From NCBI RefSeq assembly GCF_030689305.1, contig NZ_JAUYVM010000002.1, forward strand, positions 124,001-188,000: a DNA stretch of 64,000 bases, given 5' to 3'. Shown here piece after piece: positions 28,297-38,025 of the stretch. The position numbers and the translations under genes are program-made. The notes below the pieces were generated by a model that had not been told where the DNA came from, ran no database searches, and saw only the letters and a program-made list of their open reading frames with translations. This stretch comes from Vibrio penaeicida (lineage in GTDB: Bacteria > Pseudomonadota > Gammaproteobacteria > Enterobacterales > Vibrionaceae). The stretch's first letter is position 1; each line of letters begins with the position of its first letter.

Positions 28297-29979
28297 CTAG
28301 GTAATGATGATCAAGAATGTACCAGCGAGAGTCATCAAGATGTTGGCGATCGCGTACGTGCCCGCATAGCCCAAAGCCGGAATCGTAGATTTAGCTTGTT
28401 CATTGACGACATCCATTGCAGGGCCACACGTTCTTGCACCGACAATAGCACCAATTAATAGTGCTCTGTTCATCTTCAGCACATAAGCGCCCACTAGATA
28501 AGCAATCATGACGGGGATTACGCTTATAAGTAAACTTACGCCTAATATCTGAGGGCCCACTTTCGACATGTAAGAAACAATACTGTCACCAGCACTTAAA
28601 CCAATGCCTACCATAAAGAACATTAAACCCAAGTCTTTGACCATGTTCAAGGCACCTTGAGGAACGTAGCCAAAAGTAGGGTGGTTAGCACGTAGGAATC
28701 CCAGAGTTATCCCAGAGAGCAAAAGCCCAACAGCATTCCCTAGCCCGAAAGTCACCTGCCCAAATGTCATGGTGATTAAACCAAATAAAATACCTAGAAT
28801 AAAAAAGCTACAGAATGCTAATAAGTCGGCCATTTGACTGTGGATAGAGATGAAACCGATTCGCTCAGCTAAACCCATAACGCGACTTTTTTCCCCGCTT
28901 ACTTGAAGGATGTCTCCCTTAGCAAGCACGATATTCAAATCCATTGGCATTTCAATTTGCGCGCGCACTACTCGGTTTAAGAAACACCCATATTCGGAAA
29001 GATTCAAATCCGAAAGCTTTTTACCGGCAATGCTGTCGCTTTTTACAACGATTTCTTCTTCAACAATACGCAAATCCAATAGATTTCGGTCAAACACTTC
29101 TTTCCCGTTTCTGAAGCTTGGATCCAGTCGAGCATGACTGTCTGGGTAACCAACTAAAGCGATTTCGTCTCCTTGCTGTAAGATAGCGTCGCCATCTGGA
29201 TGAGCTAGGATCCCATTTCGTCGAATACGCTCAATGTAGCACCCCGTTTGGCGATAAATACCCAGCTCTCTTAGGTTTTTACCGTCTGTCCAATCCACCA
29301 ATTCTGTACCAACTCGGTAGGCTCGAATAATGGGCAAATATACTTTTCGCTGGGCGGAGGTATCTAGCCCTCGTTCTTGAGCAATTTGTGTGGCCGAATC
29401 ATGAAGGTTTTGCCTCTGAAATTTGGGAAGTAACTTAGCCATTAAAATCATACTGGTTAATCCAACCAGATAGGCAATAGCGTATCCAACAGAGAGGTTT
29501 TCACGGACTTTATCCATTGTGATATCAGACGGTACAGTGGCTAAGCCCGTTTTCAATGCATCTTGAGCACCCACCAAAATAGGTGTAGACGTTAAAGAAC
29601 CCGCCATCATTCCGGCAGAGAATCCAAAATCAAGCTCGAGATAACTGCTCACAAAGTACGTTATAGCGAGTGCGGAGCTGAGGACGGTAAGGCTCAAGAT
29701 AAAATAATGCTTGCCGTCGCGAAAGAAAATACCAAAGAAGTTTGGTCCTGCTTCTATACCTACACAAAATATAAACAGCATGAAACCAATGGTTAATGCG
29801 TCGGCATTAAAGGAAAAGCCAAGATTACCCATGAGTATGGCACTAATCAATACCCCAATGGCACTGCCTAATTGCATACGACCAAATTGAATTTTGCCGA
29901 TGCCTAACCCAATGGCAAGCACGACGAAGATAAGCAAAATAGGGTTTTGCTCTAATAACGTGACGATATCGATGTTCAC
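28297..29979 (-). CDS. ybjL: YbjL-type transporter (AspT/YidE family)
   Basis: 560 residues, almost the length of E. coli YbjL (561). Two blocks of about five membrane segments (5-185 and 385-560) flank a cytosolic pair of TrkA-C (RCK-C) domains (about 205-370). The motifs [20 protein letters not shown] and [16 protein letters not shown] in the first block and GIGLSAGD plus ARTCGPAMD in the second are typical. The family includes the aspartate:alanine exchanger AspT, but the substrate of YbjL is not established; the TrkA-C domains suggest control by a small ligand. It lies downstream of grxA on the same strand but with a terminator in between. From memory, ybjL and grxA are also neighbours in E. 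coli. Confidence 0.9.
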   Translation of the reverse strand: MNIDIVTLLEQNPILLIFVVLAIGLGIGKIQFGRMQLGSAIGVLISAILMGNLGFSFNADALTIGFMLFIFCVGIEAGPNFFGIFFRDGKHYFILSLTVLSSALAITYFVSSYLELDFGFSAGMMAGSLTSTPILVGAQDALKTGLATVPSDITMDKVRENLSVGYAIAYLVGLTSMILMAKLLPKFQRQNLHDSATQIAQERGLDTSAQRKVYLPIIRAYRVGTELVDWTDGKNLRELGIYRQTGCYIERIRRNGILAHPDGDAILQQGDEIALVGYPDSHARLDPSFRNGKEVFDRNLLDLRIVEEEIVVKSDSIAGKKLSDLNLSEYGCFLNRVVRAQIEMPMDLNIVLAKGDILQVSGEKSRVMGLAERIGFISIHSQMADLLAFCSFFILGILFGLITMTFGQVTFGLGNAVGLLLSGITLGFLRANHPTFGYVPQGALNMVKDLGLMFFMVGIGLSAGDSIVSYMSKVGPQILGVSLLISVIPVMIAYLVGAYVLKMNRALLIGAIVGARTCGPAMDVVNEQAKSTIPALGYAGTYAIANILMTLAGTFLIIIT

Positions 29980-30104
29980 TGCTCTTTAACTCGGAATCGC
30001 TGCGACAGAATGGAAAAGGAATGTGAAGTGTAACTGAAAGTGTCAAAGGGAATAAGGGATTTGTTCGCTTTTTCTTTATTTTTTTATTAGTTATTCAAAC
30101 CTAC

Positions 30105-30129
30105 AAAAACAGCTCGTCGAAACGAGCTG
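30105..30129 (-). terminator. Terminator of grxA
   Basis: CAGCTCGT (30110-30117) pairs with ACGAGCTG (30122-30129); on the minus strand TTTTT follows (complement of 30105-30109). Confidence 0.8.
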
Positions 30130-30156
30130 CAATTTAATAAAATCAGAGTCTTGGGA

Positions 30157-30420
30157 TTAATCGTATAGACCCAAGTTTTCTTTTGCGTATGCTTCAAATT
30201 CGGTGAACCCACCAACGTGGTCTTGGTCAACGAAAATTTGAGGCACAGTTTCAACTGGCTTACCTACGGTTTTTTCTAGGTCAGCTTTGCTGATGCCTTC
30301 TGCATGGATATCAACGTAACGGTAGTTAAAGTCGTCACGTTCTTCTTTCAATTTATCAGCAAGGTCTTTTGCACGCACACAAAAAGGGCAACCAGGACGA
30401 CCAAAAATCACTACAAACAT
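30157..30420 (-). CDS. grxA: Glutaredoxin 1
   Basis: 87 residues (E. coli GrxA has 85). The active site is CPFC (residues 11-14) where E. coli has CPYC. The TVPQIFV block with the cis-proline and the GGF-E glutathione-binding turn (HVGGFTEFEAY) are present. It is a cytoplasmic dithiol glutaredoxin that reduces ribonucleotide reductase and protein disulfides with glutathione. Single-gene unit with its own terminator. Confidence 0.95.
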   Translation of the reverse strand: MFVVIFGRPGCPFCVRAKDLADKLKEERDDFNYRYVDIHAEGISKADLEKTVGKPVETVPQIFVDQDHVGGFTEFEAYAKENLGLYD

Positions 30421-30707
30421 ATTCTTCTCCTTTGTTCTAATGGTGCCACTATGCCTGAATAGGCTAGGGAAATAAAGTATGGAAAACCATTTGCTTCAAT
30501 AGGTACTACCTATCAATTTTTTATGGAGTACAGTTGTGATTTTCGGCAAAGATCAATTTATGCTATCGAGCTAATATGGATTGATTCGAAGGGATGTCAA
30601 AATAGGGTTTAAGCCTAATATTAATAATGGGGAGTTGAAGCAAATCAATGTTCAAGTCTGTGCGCTAGGGCACTCTGCTCAAACTATGCATTTTTTAAGG
30701 TGGTTGC

Positions 30708-32012
30708 ATGTTTCAATTTATGACTTCGACAAAAATTGTATTTGGTGAAGGTGCGCTAGCATCGTCTCTATCGGCCATTTCTCAATACGGCTACAGTGCT
30801 CTGCTTGTTACTGGTGAAGATCGAAATCGTGCTTTACCTATCATTGAATATTTTAATTCGCAATCTATCCGTTTTCATCATGTCGCCATTTCAAGTGAGC
30901 CTTTTATTGCGATGATTGAAGAGATAGCTGTGCAAGGCAGAAAGTTTCGCCCAGAAATGGTGATAGCGATTGGTGGCGGCAGCGTAATTGATACTGGGAA
31001 AGCTCTGGCAGCCATTATTCCAAACCAAGGTAATCTTTACGATTACGTTGAAGTGGTAGGTCGAGATGTTCCTTTGAAATCAAAACCGATTCCTTTTATT
31101 GCCATCCCTACAACCGCTAGTACTGGTGCAGAAGTGACCAAGAATGCGGTGCTTCGCTCTGGGCAAGATAGAGTAAAAGTGAGTTTACGAAGCCCTGATA
31201 TGCTGCCAGATCTTGCCATTATAGATCCTGAACTCACGTATGGGACCGAGCCACAAACCTCAGGAAGAGGCGCGATGGATGCTTTTACCCATTTAATGGA
31301 AGCATACGTGTGTGGCGATCCGAATCCGCTCACGGATATGATTTGTGAAGAGGGGCTACGCAGACTTTCAGGCGCGATTTTGCCTGCGTGCTTAGATGAC
31401 CACCCTGAAGCGCGCTCCGACATTTCTTTTGCAGCAATGTTGGGTGGGATGGCAACCACCAATGCCAAGTTGGGTGCCGCCCATGGATTAGCATTTGCCC
31501 TAGGTGGAAAACTAAAAGCTCCTCATAGCGTGATCACTGCGCAATTAGCGCCCTACGTTATGCTGGAAAACATTCATGCGGCGGAACAGCTTGGGCGAGA
31601 AGATATATTATCCCGCTACAAAAAAATTGCTCAGATCATAACAGCACAAGATGATGCGCATGTAGAAGACAGCGTGATTTGGGTACGTGCGATGCTCGAC
31701 AAGCTGAAACTGCCTAAACTTTCTACTTTTGGAGTTTGTAACACCTCATTTGAGCAAGTGGCGGAAGACGCGCTGCGCACCGTTGCAATTAAAGGTAATC
31801 CAATACCGCTTAATTACGATCGGCTGATCTATATATTGTCAAAAGTATGCCCATGTACGGGAGCGATTCCTCACCCTATAACCCGGACCTCTGAGCAATA
31901 TCGTGTTTCAAAAACAGGTCTGGTTTCACAAACAGATCGGGCTTCACAAACAGAAAGCATGGAAGCGTTTGGTCAACGAACCTTAGATAATGATTTTGAA
32001 AAGGAAGAATAA
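30708..32012 (+). CDS. Iron-containing alcohol dehydrogenase with a C-terminal tail
   Basis: 434 residues. The Fe-ADH fold covers about 1-385: the NAD(P) motif GGGSVIDTGKAL (89-100) and metal-ligand regions DAFTHLMEAY and HGLAFALGGKLKAPH. Substrate unknown; the family covers ethanol, propanediol, butanol and hydroxybutyrate enzymes. The last 45 or so residues are an unusual hydrophilic tail after HPITRTSEQY, built from near-repeats of the type SKTG/SQTD/SQTE, and appear disordered. The stop lies inside the terminator used by the converging hexR gene. From memory an Fe-ADH occupies the same place, between grxA and hexR, in V. cholerae. Confidence 0.9.
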   Translation: MFQFMTSTKIVFGEGALASSLSAISQYGYSALLVTGEDRNRALPIIEYFNSQSIRFHHVAISSEPFIAMIEEIAVQGRKFRPEMVIAIGGGSVIDTGKALAAIIPNQGNLYDYVEVVGRDVPLKSKPIPFIAIPTTASTGAEVTKNAVLRSGQDRVKVSLRSPDMLPDLAIIDPELTYGTEPQTSGRGAMDAFTHLMEAYVCGDPNPLTDMICEEGLRRLSGAILPACLDDHPEARSDISFAAMLGGMATTNAKLGAAHGLAFALGGKLKAPHSVITAQLAPYVMLENIHAAEQLGREDILSRYKKIAQIITAQDDAHVEDSVIWVRAMLDKLKLPKLSTFGVCNTSFEQVAEDALRTVAIKGNPIPLNYDRLIYILSKVCPCTGAIPHPITRTSEQYRVSKTGLVSQTDRASQTESMEAFGQRTLDNDFEKEE

Positions 32013-32035
32013 AAAACGGAGCCATAAGGCTCCGT
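32011..32035 (-). terminator. Terminator of hexR
   Basis: ACGGAGCC (32016-32023) pairs with GGCTCCGT (32028-32035); on the minus strand TTTTTT follows. It abuts the stop of the alcohol dehydrogenase. Confidence 0.8.
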
Positions 32036-32110
32036 ATTAAATAGATCGATATATAGTTGTCACCAAATAGATAACTGCCACTGCCTTTGGTTTAGCAGAT
32101 CAGTTTAGGC

Positions 32111-32965
32111 TCAGTATTGCGCTATTTTGTCGTAACGTGAATCTTTCAGTGCATCTTTGACGCGCTTTAAGTTTTCTCTAAACCCAGAACCGCGACGTAG
32201 CGTAAAGCCTGTAGCGAGAACATCGATAACCGTCATTTGAACAACACGGCTTGCCATTGGCATATAAACATCCGTATCTTCTGGCACGTCCAATGAAATA
32301 GACAGTGATGAAGCGCGATCAAGTGGCGAATCTTTTGCTGTAACTGCTATAACGGTTGCGCCATTTTCTCGGGCGAGGTTGGCAATTTCAACCAAACTCT
32401 TTGTTCGACCAGTATGAGAAATCAGAACGATAACGTCGTTGTCTGTGCAGTTGATGCAGCTCATACGCTGCATCACAATGTCTTCAAAGCAACTGATTGG
32501 GATGTTAAAGCGGATGAATTTGTTTTGTGCATCTTTGGCAACAGCAGAGGATGCCCCCAAACCAAAGAACGAGATACGTTTAGCTTGAGTAAGAAGATCT
32601 ACGGCTCGGTTAACTTGCATTGAGTCGATGCTATTTTTGGCAACATCCAAGCACGCCATAGTCGATTCAAAAATCTTATGAGTGTAAGCATCGGGTCCGT
32701 CGTCTTCTTCGACGTTCCTGTTTACATAAGGCGTACCATTCGCCAAACTTTGAGCTAAATGAAGTTTAAAATCTGGGAAACCTTTGGTATCCAGACGACG
32801 ACAGAATCGGTTAACGGTTGGTTCACTAACGTCTGCCATTTTCGCAAGCGTGGCAATACTAGAGTGTATGGCGGTTTGAGGAGATGCCATGATCACTTCG
32901 GCAACTTTACGTTCAGACTTGCTGAAGTTCTCCAAATTTTTCTGTATTTTTTCTAATGTATTCAT
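32111..32965 (-). CDS. hexR: Transcriptional regulator HexR (RpiR family)
   Basis: 284 residues from ATG 32965 (MNTLEKIQKNLENFSKSERKVAEVI, aligning with the enterobacterial start); a GTG three codons upstream is an alternative. N-terminal RpiR-type helix-turn-helix (about 1-77, with VSEPTVNRFCRRL) and a C-terminal SIS sugar-phosphate domain (about 125-255, with GLGASSAVAKDAQNKF and LISHTGRTKSLVEIA). HexR senses 2-keto-3-deoxy-6-phosphogluconate and controls central carbon genes (zwf, edd, gapA, pykA and others). It is alone here and not next to its usual targets. Its own promoter region contains no clear TGTAATTAAATTACA-type site that I can see. Confidence 0.92.
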   Translation of the reverse strand: MNTLEKIQKNLENFSKSERKVAEVIMASPQTAIHSSIATLAKMADVSEPTVNRFCRRLDTKGFPDFKLHLAQSLANGTPYVNRNVEEDDGPDAYTHKIFESTMACLDVAKNSIDSMQVNRAVDLLTQAKRISFFGLGASSAVAKDAQNKFIRFNIPISCFEDIVMQRMSCINCTDNDVIVLISHTGRTKSLVEIANLARENGATVIAVTAKDSPLDRASSLSISLDVPEDTDVYMPMASRVVQMTVIDVLATGFTLRRGSGFRENLKRVKDALKDSRYDKIAQY

Positions 32966-32974
32966 CGCGTTCAC

Positions 32975-33326
32975 AAAGGTATAGAGAACATCTTCATTGA
33001 CTCGATCTTTTCATTTATTCTGTAAAATGGGACCCACAAGGAGCGAGTCAGAATGATCGATGATGGTCAATGGCTTATACAGACGAGTATAAACTAAGGT
33101 GGTCTGTTGGTTGACTAAAAGACCCGCAATTTGGGAATTAAATGTCTATAATATGACAAGCCTCAAACTTAATTTCAGTTCCGAAATCCAATTGTTGGAG
33201 AAATCGCTCAAATAGCGCTATTTGCGCCTATTTTACTGTGATCAATTTTCAATGGTGGAAAGAAAATTTCATTTTTGTAAATTTCAAAAATATGTGTGTA
33301 GAGTTGCGTATTTTTTCAGTGCTGAG
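32975..33326. other. Intergenic region upstream of hexR and after panP
   Basis: About 350 bases without a proper gene. On the plus strand there is a promoter-like pair TTGACT (32997-33002) and TGTAAA (33021-33026), then AAGGAG (33039-33044) and a 14-codon frame from ATG 33053 to TAA 33097. I saw no clear terminator for panP here. Confidence 0.4.
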
Positions 33327-34973
33327 CTATTTGTCCAATATTTTCTTAGAAAGCTCAGTCACTTGAGTCATCAATTTCGGCAACTCAGCCGTAATTTCTC
33401 GTTGTTCTTGAAGAACCGATTGGAGTATGTCTTCAGTAGTCAGTGGGTTGGCGAGTACAACGCGAAATACGATGGTATGCCTAAAGCCCCATTTTTCAGG
33501 GTTCAATCGGGTTCGAGAAACGAATGTTTTACCTGTTTCCCGTTGCTTCTTCTGAATTTGTTTCGTTAACGCATTTAATGCTTCATGCAATTCGTCTAAT
33601 TGTTCGTCGCTCGCAATTTCAAGGGCTTGCTTTGTCACTACCGGAATATATCGATATGTGAGTAAGCAAAGTTCAGGTTCAGTCACCAGCTCAAAGTCGG
33701 GTTGTTTGGAAACGAGAGAAGCAAAATATTTTGCCTTATCGATACTCTGATCGATAAGTAATTCATAACCAGGTCGGCTGATAATATGCATGCTTGAATA
33801 AACCAGCATTGCCATTCCTGAACGCGATCCTTCTAATGTATGGCTGCCTAAATCCTTCGAACCCTTACGCAAAATATACTGGGCATGATGCTCAATGGCA
33901 GTCATGGCACTCGGATCTTTGAAGAGCACCATTCCCGCACCCATAGGGATGTATAGCTGTTTATGAGCGTCAATTGTTACGGAATCCGCTAGCTCGATGC
34001 CTTTGAGTAAATGACGGTGGTTATTAGACATTAATGTTGCACCACCCCAAGCTGCATCGACATGGAAGTGGCAACCGTGTGCTTGGCTGATTCGAGCGAT
34101 ATCTTCTAATGGATCGATGTTGCCTGTTTCCGTAGTCCCAGCGACTCCTACAATGGCGAAAGGCTTAATATTGCGTTGCTTTAGGTCGGAAATTTTTAGT
34201 TCTAGATCATTCGGGCAAAGTTTGTTTTGGTTGTCGGTTTTAACAGAAACCAAGCAATCTCTTCCTAAGCCAAGTACATCTGCGGCTTTATTTAAGGAGT
34301 AATGACCACGTTCGGATACCAAAATAGCTAAACCGTCATAGCCATAATGCTTCATGGCTTTGAAAAGACCTTCTTTTTCTACACCTGTAAACTCACCGTC
34401 TGCTTTAAGAGCGTTATTTCTCGCAACCCATAGTGCCGTGATATTTGCGATGGTTCCACCAGAGCAAAAAGCACCAAGCGAATGGTTCGCGCTGTGCATC
34501 CATTTCTGATAGAAATCGGGCGTTTCTTGGTAAATTAACCCGTGAAGCATTCCGAGCACTTGGCGTTCAAGCGGGGTAAATGCTTTCGACGTTTCAATTT
34601 TTACCAAGTTCTGATTTAACGCAATCATGATTTTTGAAAGCGGCATCAGGAAGTAAGGGAGTGCCGAGGTCATGTGACCAATAAAGCTTGGCGCTGAAGT
34701 GTGAACTGATTGAGAAACTAAATTGTCCAGTAAGCTTTGCGTGTGTTCAGATACAAACTGAGGCTGTTCGGGCAAATAGGGGTTAGAGAATTGCTTTTCA
34801 ATGTCGGCCAAAGGCTTTTCTTCAGCAACGATATGTTCTCGCAAAAACTGGTTTAAGTTTTGCGATAACTTATTCTCGATATGACCAAGTGTTGAATCTG
34901 GTGCTTCCGGCACAGTAAATATTTTCAGCAAACTTTCAAAGCTTACATCTGCTGTCTTATTCTCAGATACCAT
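33327..34973 (-). CDS. panP: Pyridoxal-dependent aspartate 1-decarboxylase PanP
   Basis: 548 residues, the length typical of the Vibrio PanP family (about 545-550). A PLP-dependent group II decarboxylase: SGGTIANITALW phosphate-binding loop (171-182), HVDAAWGG with Asp306, and the PLP lysine Lys338 in DAHKQLYIPMG. It converts aspartate to beta-alanine for pantothenate and CoA, replacing the PanD of other bacteria; older annotations call it glutamate decarboxylase. The N-terminus (1-60) is longer than in classical GadB. It is monocistronic between hexR and a periplasmic-protein gene on the same strand. Confidence 0.9.
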   Translation of the reverse strand: MVSENKTADVSFESLLKIFTVPEAPDSTLGHIENKLSQNLNQFLREHIVAEEKPLADIEKQFSNPYLPEQPQFVSEHTQSLLDNLVSQSVHTSAPSFIGHMTSALPYFLMPLSKIMIALNQNLVKIETSKAFTPLERQVLGMLHGLIYQETPDFYQKWMHSANHSLGAFCSGGTIANITALWVARNNALKADGEFTGVEKEGLFKAMKHYGYDGLAILVSERGHYSLNKAADVLGLGRDCLVSVKTDNQNKLCPNDLELKISDLKQRNIKPFAIVGVAGTTETGNIDPLEDIARISQAHGCHFHVDAAWGGATLMSNNHRHLLKGIELADSVTIDAHKQLYIPMGAGMVLFKDPSAMTAIEHHAQYILRKGSKDLGSHTLEGSRSGMAMLVYSSMHIISRPGYELLIDQSIDKAKYFASLVSKQPDFELVTEPELCLLTYRYIPVVTKQALEIASDEQLDELHEALNALTKQIQKKQRETGKTFVSRTRLNPEKWGFRHTIVFRVVLANPLTTEDILQSVLQEQREITAELPKLMTQVTELSKKILDK

Positions 34974-35021
34974 AACCTTATTTACTTATATTTCTACGTT
35001 TGCAAGCGGGTCAATCTAAAC

Positions 35022-35043
35022 GAAAACGGGCACAAAGTCCCGT
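35022..35043 (-). terminator. Possible terminator of the periplasmic-protein gene
   Basis: ACGGG (35026-35030) pairs with CCCGT (35039-35043), with TTTT after it on the minus strand. The stem is short. Confidence 0.45.
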
Positions 35044-35099
35044 CTTAATTATTACCGTTTTGCATGTTTGCCGAAACTTTAACCTGACGTGCCAGTGCG

Positions 35100-35612
35100 T
35101 TACTGGCAGCGTTCCTGTTCTAGCTTACTGATGCTTTGGTTGTACTTGTTCAAAGCGCTGTCGATCTTCTTGGGATGACTCAGGAGTTCAGCAAAGGCGG
35201 TTCTTAATTCGTAGTTTTGGGAATGTGGTTGAGATTGACGATCATCGAAGGTGACTTTAGCGAGTTGACCAAGTTTATCGCTTCTGGATGCGAGAACTTT
35301 GATTTCTTTTTGCTCAAGTTTTAACCATGCCTCAACTGATCGTTCTGTGGAAACTTTGCTAGGGTCGTTGCTCAAATAGTAATGCACAGCTTCTCTATTG
35401 AGCTCGAAGTGATTCTTTCGTCCGTTCAAAAACCATTGACCAACATCGGTGAGTGCAGGGTTATCTTGAATAGTAAAAGAGACGAGGTCTTCATACCAAG
35501 TCAAAGAAGCATCAACATAATTGTCGTATTTCTTTTCTAAGCACAATGCTTGATCCGCATGCACAAAGTTTGATGAGCTAGCTAAAAGTAGGGCGAAGGC
35601 AAAACGTTTCAT
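35100..35612 (-). CDS. Periplasmic protein of unknown function
   Basis: 170 residues with a signal peptide (cleavage after VHA, residue 19). The mature protein is hydrophilic and mostly helical, with one Cys near each end (ALCLEKKY at the start, ERCQ at the very end), so an intramolecular disulfide linking the termini is plausible. No family recognised. The ribosome site AAAGGAAC precedes the ATG. It lies between lysO and panP on the same strand with its own spacing and a weak terminator. Confidence 0.75.
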   Translation of the reverse strand: MKRFAFALLLASSSNFVHADQALCLEKKYDNYVDASLTWYEDLVSFTIQDNPALTDVGQWFLNGRKNHFELNREAVHYYLSNDPSKVSTERSVEAWLKLEQKEIKVLASRSDKLGQLAKVTFDDRQSQPHSQNYELRTAFAELLSHPKKIDSALNKYNQSISKLEQERCQ

Positions 35613-35751
35613 TGCGAGTTCCTTTAGAGTCAGACTTCAGGCTATTTGGGTTTGTTAAATTATTGATGCCTGAATAACCTTATTTTAATCGTTGATTTGG
35701 TGGAGGTAAACGTTTCATCTCTAACTCTTTGAGATATTAGACGCTGTTAGC

Positions 35752-36660
35752 TTATGTTCCACTTAAAGATACAAAAAATAGCATTAGGACTGGAACCAAC
35801 AAACTCAAGATAAACCCACTCACTATCGCAATGGGAACACACCGTATTCCACCAGTTGATTGTATTATCGGAAGAGTAAAATCCATTGCAGTTGCCCCTG
35901 CATAGCCAATTGAGGTACATGGGAATCTTTGAATTAACATTGGTATTAAGGCAAGTGCTACAAGTTCACGTGCAAGTTCCAGTATAAATGAAGCGCCACC
36001 ATATACAGGACCATATGCGTCGCCCATTAAAATACCAGCTAATGAATACCAGCCAAACCCCGAAGCCATCGCCATGCCTTGGAAAGGGTCGATTTCTAGC
36101 AATAGTGATGTGATGTAGCCACCAAATAGAGATGTTGAGATTATAGCTGATGCGATCAGCATGCCGTGCTTATTAATCAAGATTTGCTTTAGGGTTAATC
36201 CACTATTTCTTAGTTGAATTCCAATGAAGAGTAAAAGAAATAGAAGAACGGCTTCGCTCGTTTGATCAACCCATTGAAGAGAGAAGAGGGATAATAAGCC
36301 AATAGCCAAGCCTAAAGATACGACGAGTACTAATTTGACTGATTCCATCATCATCTTGTGGAATGGCAACTTAGTAGCTGTGCTTTCGGTTTGCACAGGG
36401 AAATACTTATCTAGAATGGGCAGGACTAGCAGGTTAGCAAGTCCAATAACAAAGAAAAAGGTCATTGCTATTTTAAGAATGAGTTGGAGGTTACTAGAAA
36501 GATTATCCAGTGCCGCGAGACTCAAGCCCATCAAAAATAGAATAAAATAGATTAAGTAGTGCGTGATTCGGTTGACGTAATCCAAATAAGATTTATTGGT
36601 GAAAGGAAGGAGGTAACCAATCACCAAAGGCGTGAATATCAGAATCATCCCTGAATACAT
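35752..36660 (-). CDS. lysO: Lysine exporter LysO (YbjE, DUF340)
   Basis: 302 residues, about eight membrane segments, collinear with E. coli YbjE/LysO (299). The blocks YFILFLMGLSLAALDNLSSN, GIQLRNSGLTLKQI, ASGFGWYSLAGILM and GATAMDFTLPIIQSTGG are family signatures; the Asp in the last and the acidic residues in the membrane belong to the export mechanism. It exports L-lysine and its toxic analogue thialysine. It starts 24 bases after the HDOD gene, so the two are probably one transcript. There is no room for a lysine riboswitch directly in front, unlike some lysO genes. Confidence 0.93.
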   Translation of the reverse strand: MYSGMILIFTPLVIGYLLPFTNKSYLDYVNRITHYLIYFILFLMGLSLAALDNLSSNLQLILKIAMTFFFVIGLANLLVLPILDKYFPVQTESTATKLPFHKMMMESVKLVLVVSLGLAIGLLSLFSLQWVDQTSEAVLLFLLLFIGIQLRNSGLTLKQILINKHGMLIASAIISTSLFGGYITSLLLEIDPFQGMAMASGFGWYSLAGILMGDAYGPVYGGASFILELARELVALALIPMLIQRFPCTSIGYAGATAMDFTLPIIQSTGGIRCVPIAIVSGFILSLLVPVLMLFFVSLSGT

Positions 36661-36684
36661 AAAATCCTCAAAATATCAGAGAGA

Positions 36685-37608
36685 TTAGAACCCAGTTGAA
36701 TTCATTATCTTTTTAATTTCATTTTCGAATTCAGAGTCCGATAGATTACTCAATTCATAGAGCACTTCCGCGCCATCAACATCGAATTCAACTTCGTGTT
36801 CGTCAATCTCATCATCTTCATCACGGAACATTAGGAGATGGTTCGCTATTCGGGCAACATCCAAGTAGGTGACTGGATGCGCTTGTTCTTCTACCGATTT
36901 ATTCGTCGCGACTTCAATAAAGTCTCGATCAAATCCCCAACTTTTTAGTACAAGTTGGCTGGTAACAGCACAGCGAGACTGGAAAATTTGAAGTGCTATG
37001 TCGTAATCAAGGTAATTTCCTCGATCAAGGTATAGGTGGTATTCGTTAACAAGACAGAAAACACCAATGTCGGCCAGTAGACCGCTGAGAAGCGCTTTCT
37101 CTATTTCCATGTATTCGTACTTTTCACCGTCTTCTGTCGCTTGGAATGAACGAACAACAAGAACCATCGTTGCCGCTAACCTACGAGATACCGATGCGCT
37201 ATTTGTTAATACATGATTGCATTCTTTATTAAGGTTAACCGAATTCTTTAACTGTTCGATTGCCTGCGCTGTCACTATATCTCGAACGCGAAGGATGCCT
37301 AATCGAGAAACCGCAGTTTGCAAATCAGTACAGGTAATATTTCTGCGATTAAAAACCACAGAATTAGCGACTCGAATAACCACAGCGGTAAGGCTTGGAT
37401 CTTCCATAAGACACTCAGCAATATCTGGAATACCAGTGGTATCCATTGTACAAAGTTGCTGGATCTTTAAGACAGCGTCTGGAATTGGCGGAAGACTGAT
37501 CTTGCCAGTATTTATGGATTGCTCTACTAATTGAGCAAATTCGGACTCAAGCCCTTGGAGCAGTAACTGGTTGTTATGAGGTAACCAGTAAAATGATAAA
37601 TGATTCAT
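36685..37608 (-). CDS. HDOD domain protein
   Basis: 307 residues. The HDOD domain (a catalytically inactive relative of HD phosphohydrolases) runs from about 38 to 235: LPPIPDAVLKIQQL, then EDPSLTAVVIRVANSVVF and TAVSRLGILRVRDIV. The acidic C-terminal part (MFRDEDDEIDEHEVEFDVDG) is unusual in its density of Asp and Glu. HDOD proteins act in signalling, often with c-di-GMP or chemotaxis pathways; this one has no added domain and no clear output. Upstream of lysO in the same operon, an odd pairing. Cytoplasmic. Confidence 0.88.
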   Translation of the reverse strand: MNHLSFYWLPHNNQLLLQGLESEFAQLVEQSINTGKISLPPIPDAVLKIQQLCTMDTTGIPDIAECLMEDPSLTAVVIRVANSVVFNRRNITCTDLQTAVSRLGILRVRDIVTAQAIEQLKNSVNLNKECNHVLTNSASVSRRLAATMVLVVRSFQATEDGEKYEYMEIEKALLSGLLADIGVFCLVNEYHLYLDRGNYLDYDIALQIFQSRCAVTSQLVLKSWGFDRDFIEVATNKSVEEQAHPVTYLDVARIANHLLMFRDEDDEIDEHEVEFDVDGAEVLYELSNLSDSEFENEIKKIMNSTGF

Positions 37609-38025
37609 TTGGGTACTTAGAACAGTCTAATATGGGCTCCATTTTAGCGCGCTATCTATAGGTCGCGCAACAAAACGCACAAGAAAAAAAGTCCAGCATT
37701 TCAGTACATAAAGGCTCAATAAACCGAGCGTTTACGACATTTTAACTGTGATTAATTACCTCTGTTACATAAAGATGTGATTAGTATTCACTTTTTTGCT
37801 TATTGATACAGAGTTACTGTGAGCAATATCTTAACTTATTTCATTCAGTTAAGTATGCGGTTTCATAAAGGTAAATTTCATCATAAACTTCGAGTCACAT
37901 TTCTAATTTTGAAGTGTTTTTTGTAACCGTATATTTGGTTGCATCTCTAAAGTCGATATTTATTTAATATTCGGCGCTTGTGTATTGATCGGGGGGTTAA
38001 CACATAAGTTTGGAGGTTACAGAAC
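37609..38025. promoter_or_regulatory. Divergent region between the HDOD gene and tfoX
   Basis: 417 bases. It has three TGTGA half-sites (37747-37751, 37776-37780, 37818-37822) of the CRP type, none with a full partner. GTAACC (37923-37928) can pair with GGTTAC (38015-38020), which overlaps the tfoX ribosome site GGAGG (38012-38016), so the leader could hide it. I see no c-di-GMP (GEMM) riboswitch. Confidence 0.4.

Noticed and set aside
36661..36684. Lysine riboswitch before lysO
   Set aside because: Only 24 bases separate it from the HDOD gene, too short for the aptamer.
37609..38025. c-di-GMP (GEMM-I) riboswitch before tfoX
   Set aside because: Looked for because tfoY leaders carry one; the conserved CACGCACAGGG-type core and paired arms are absent.
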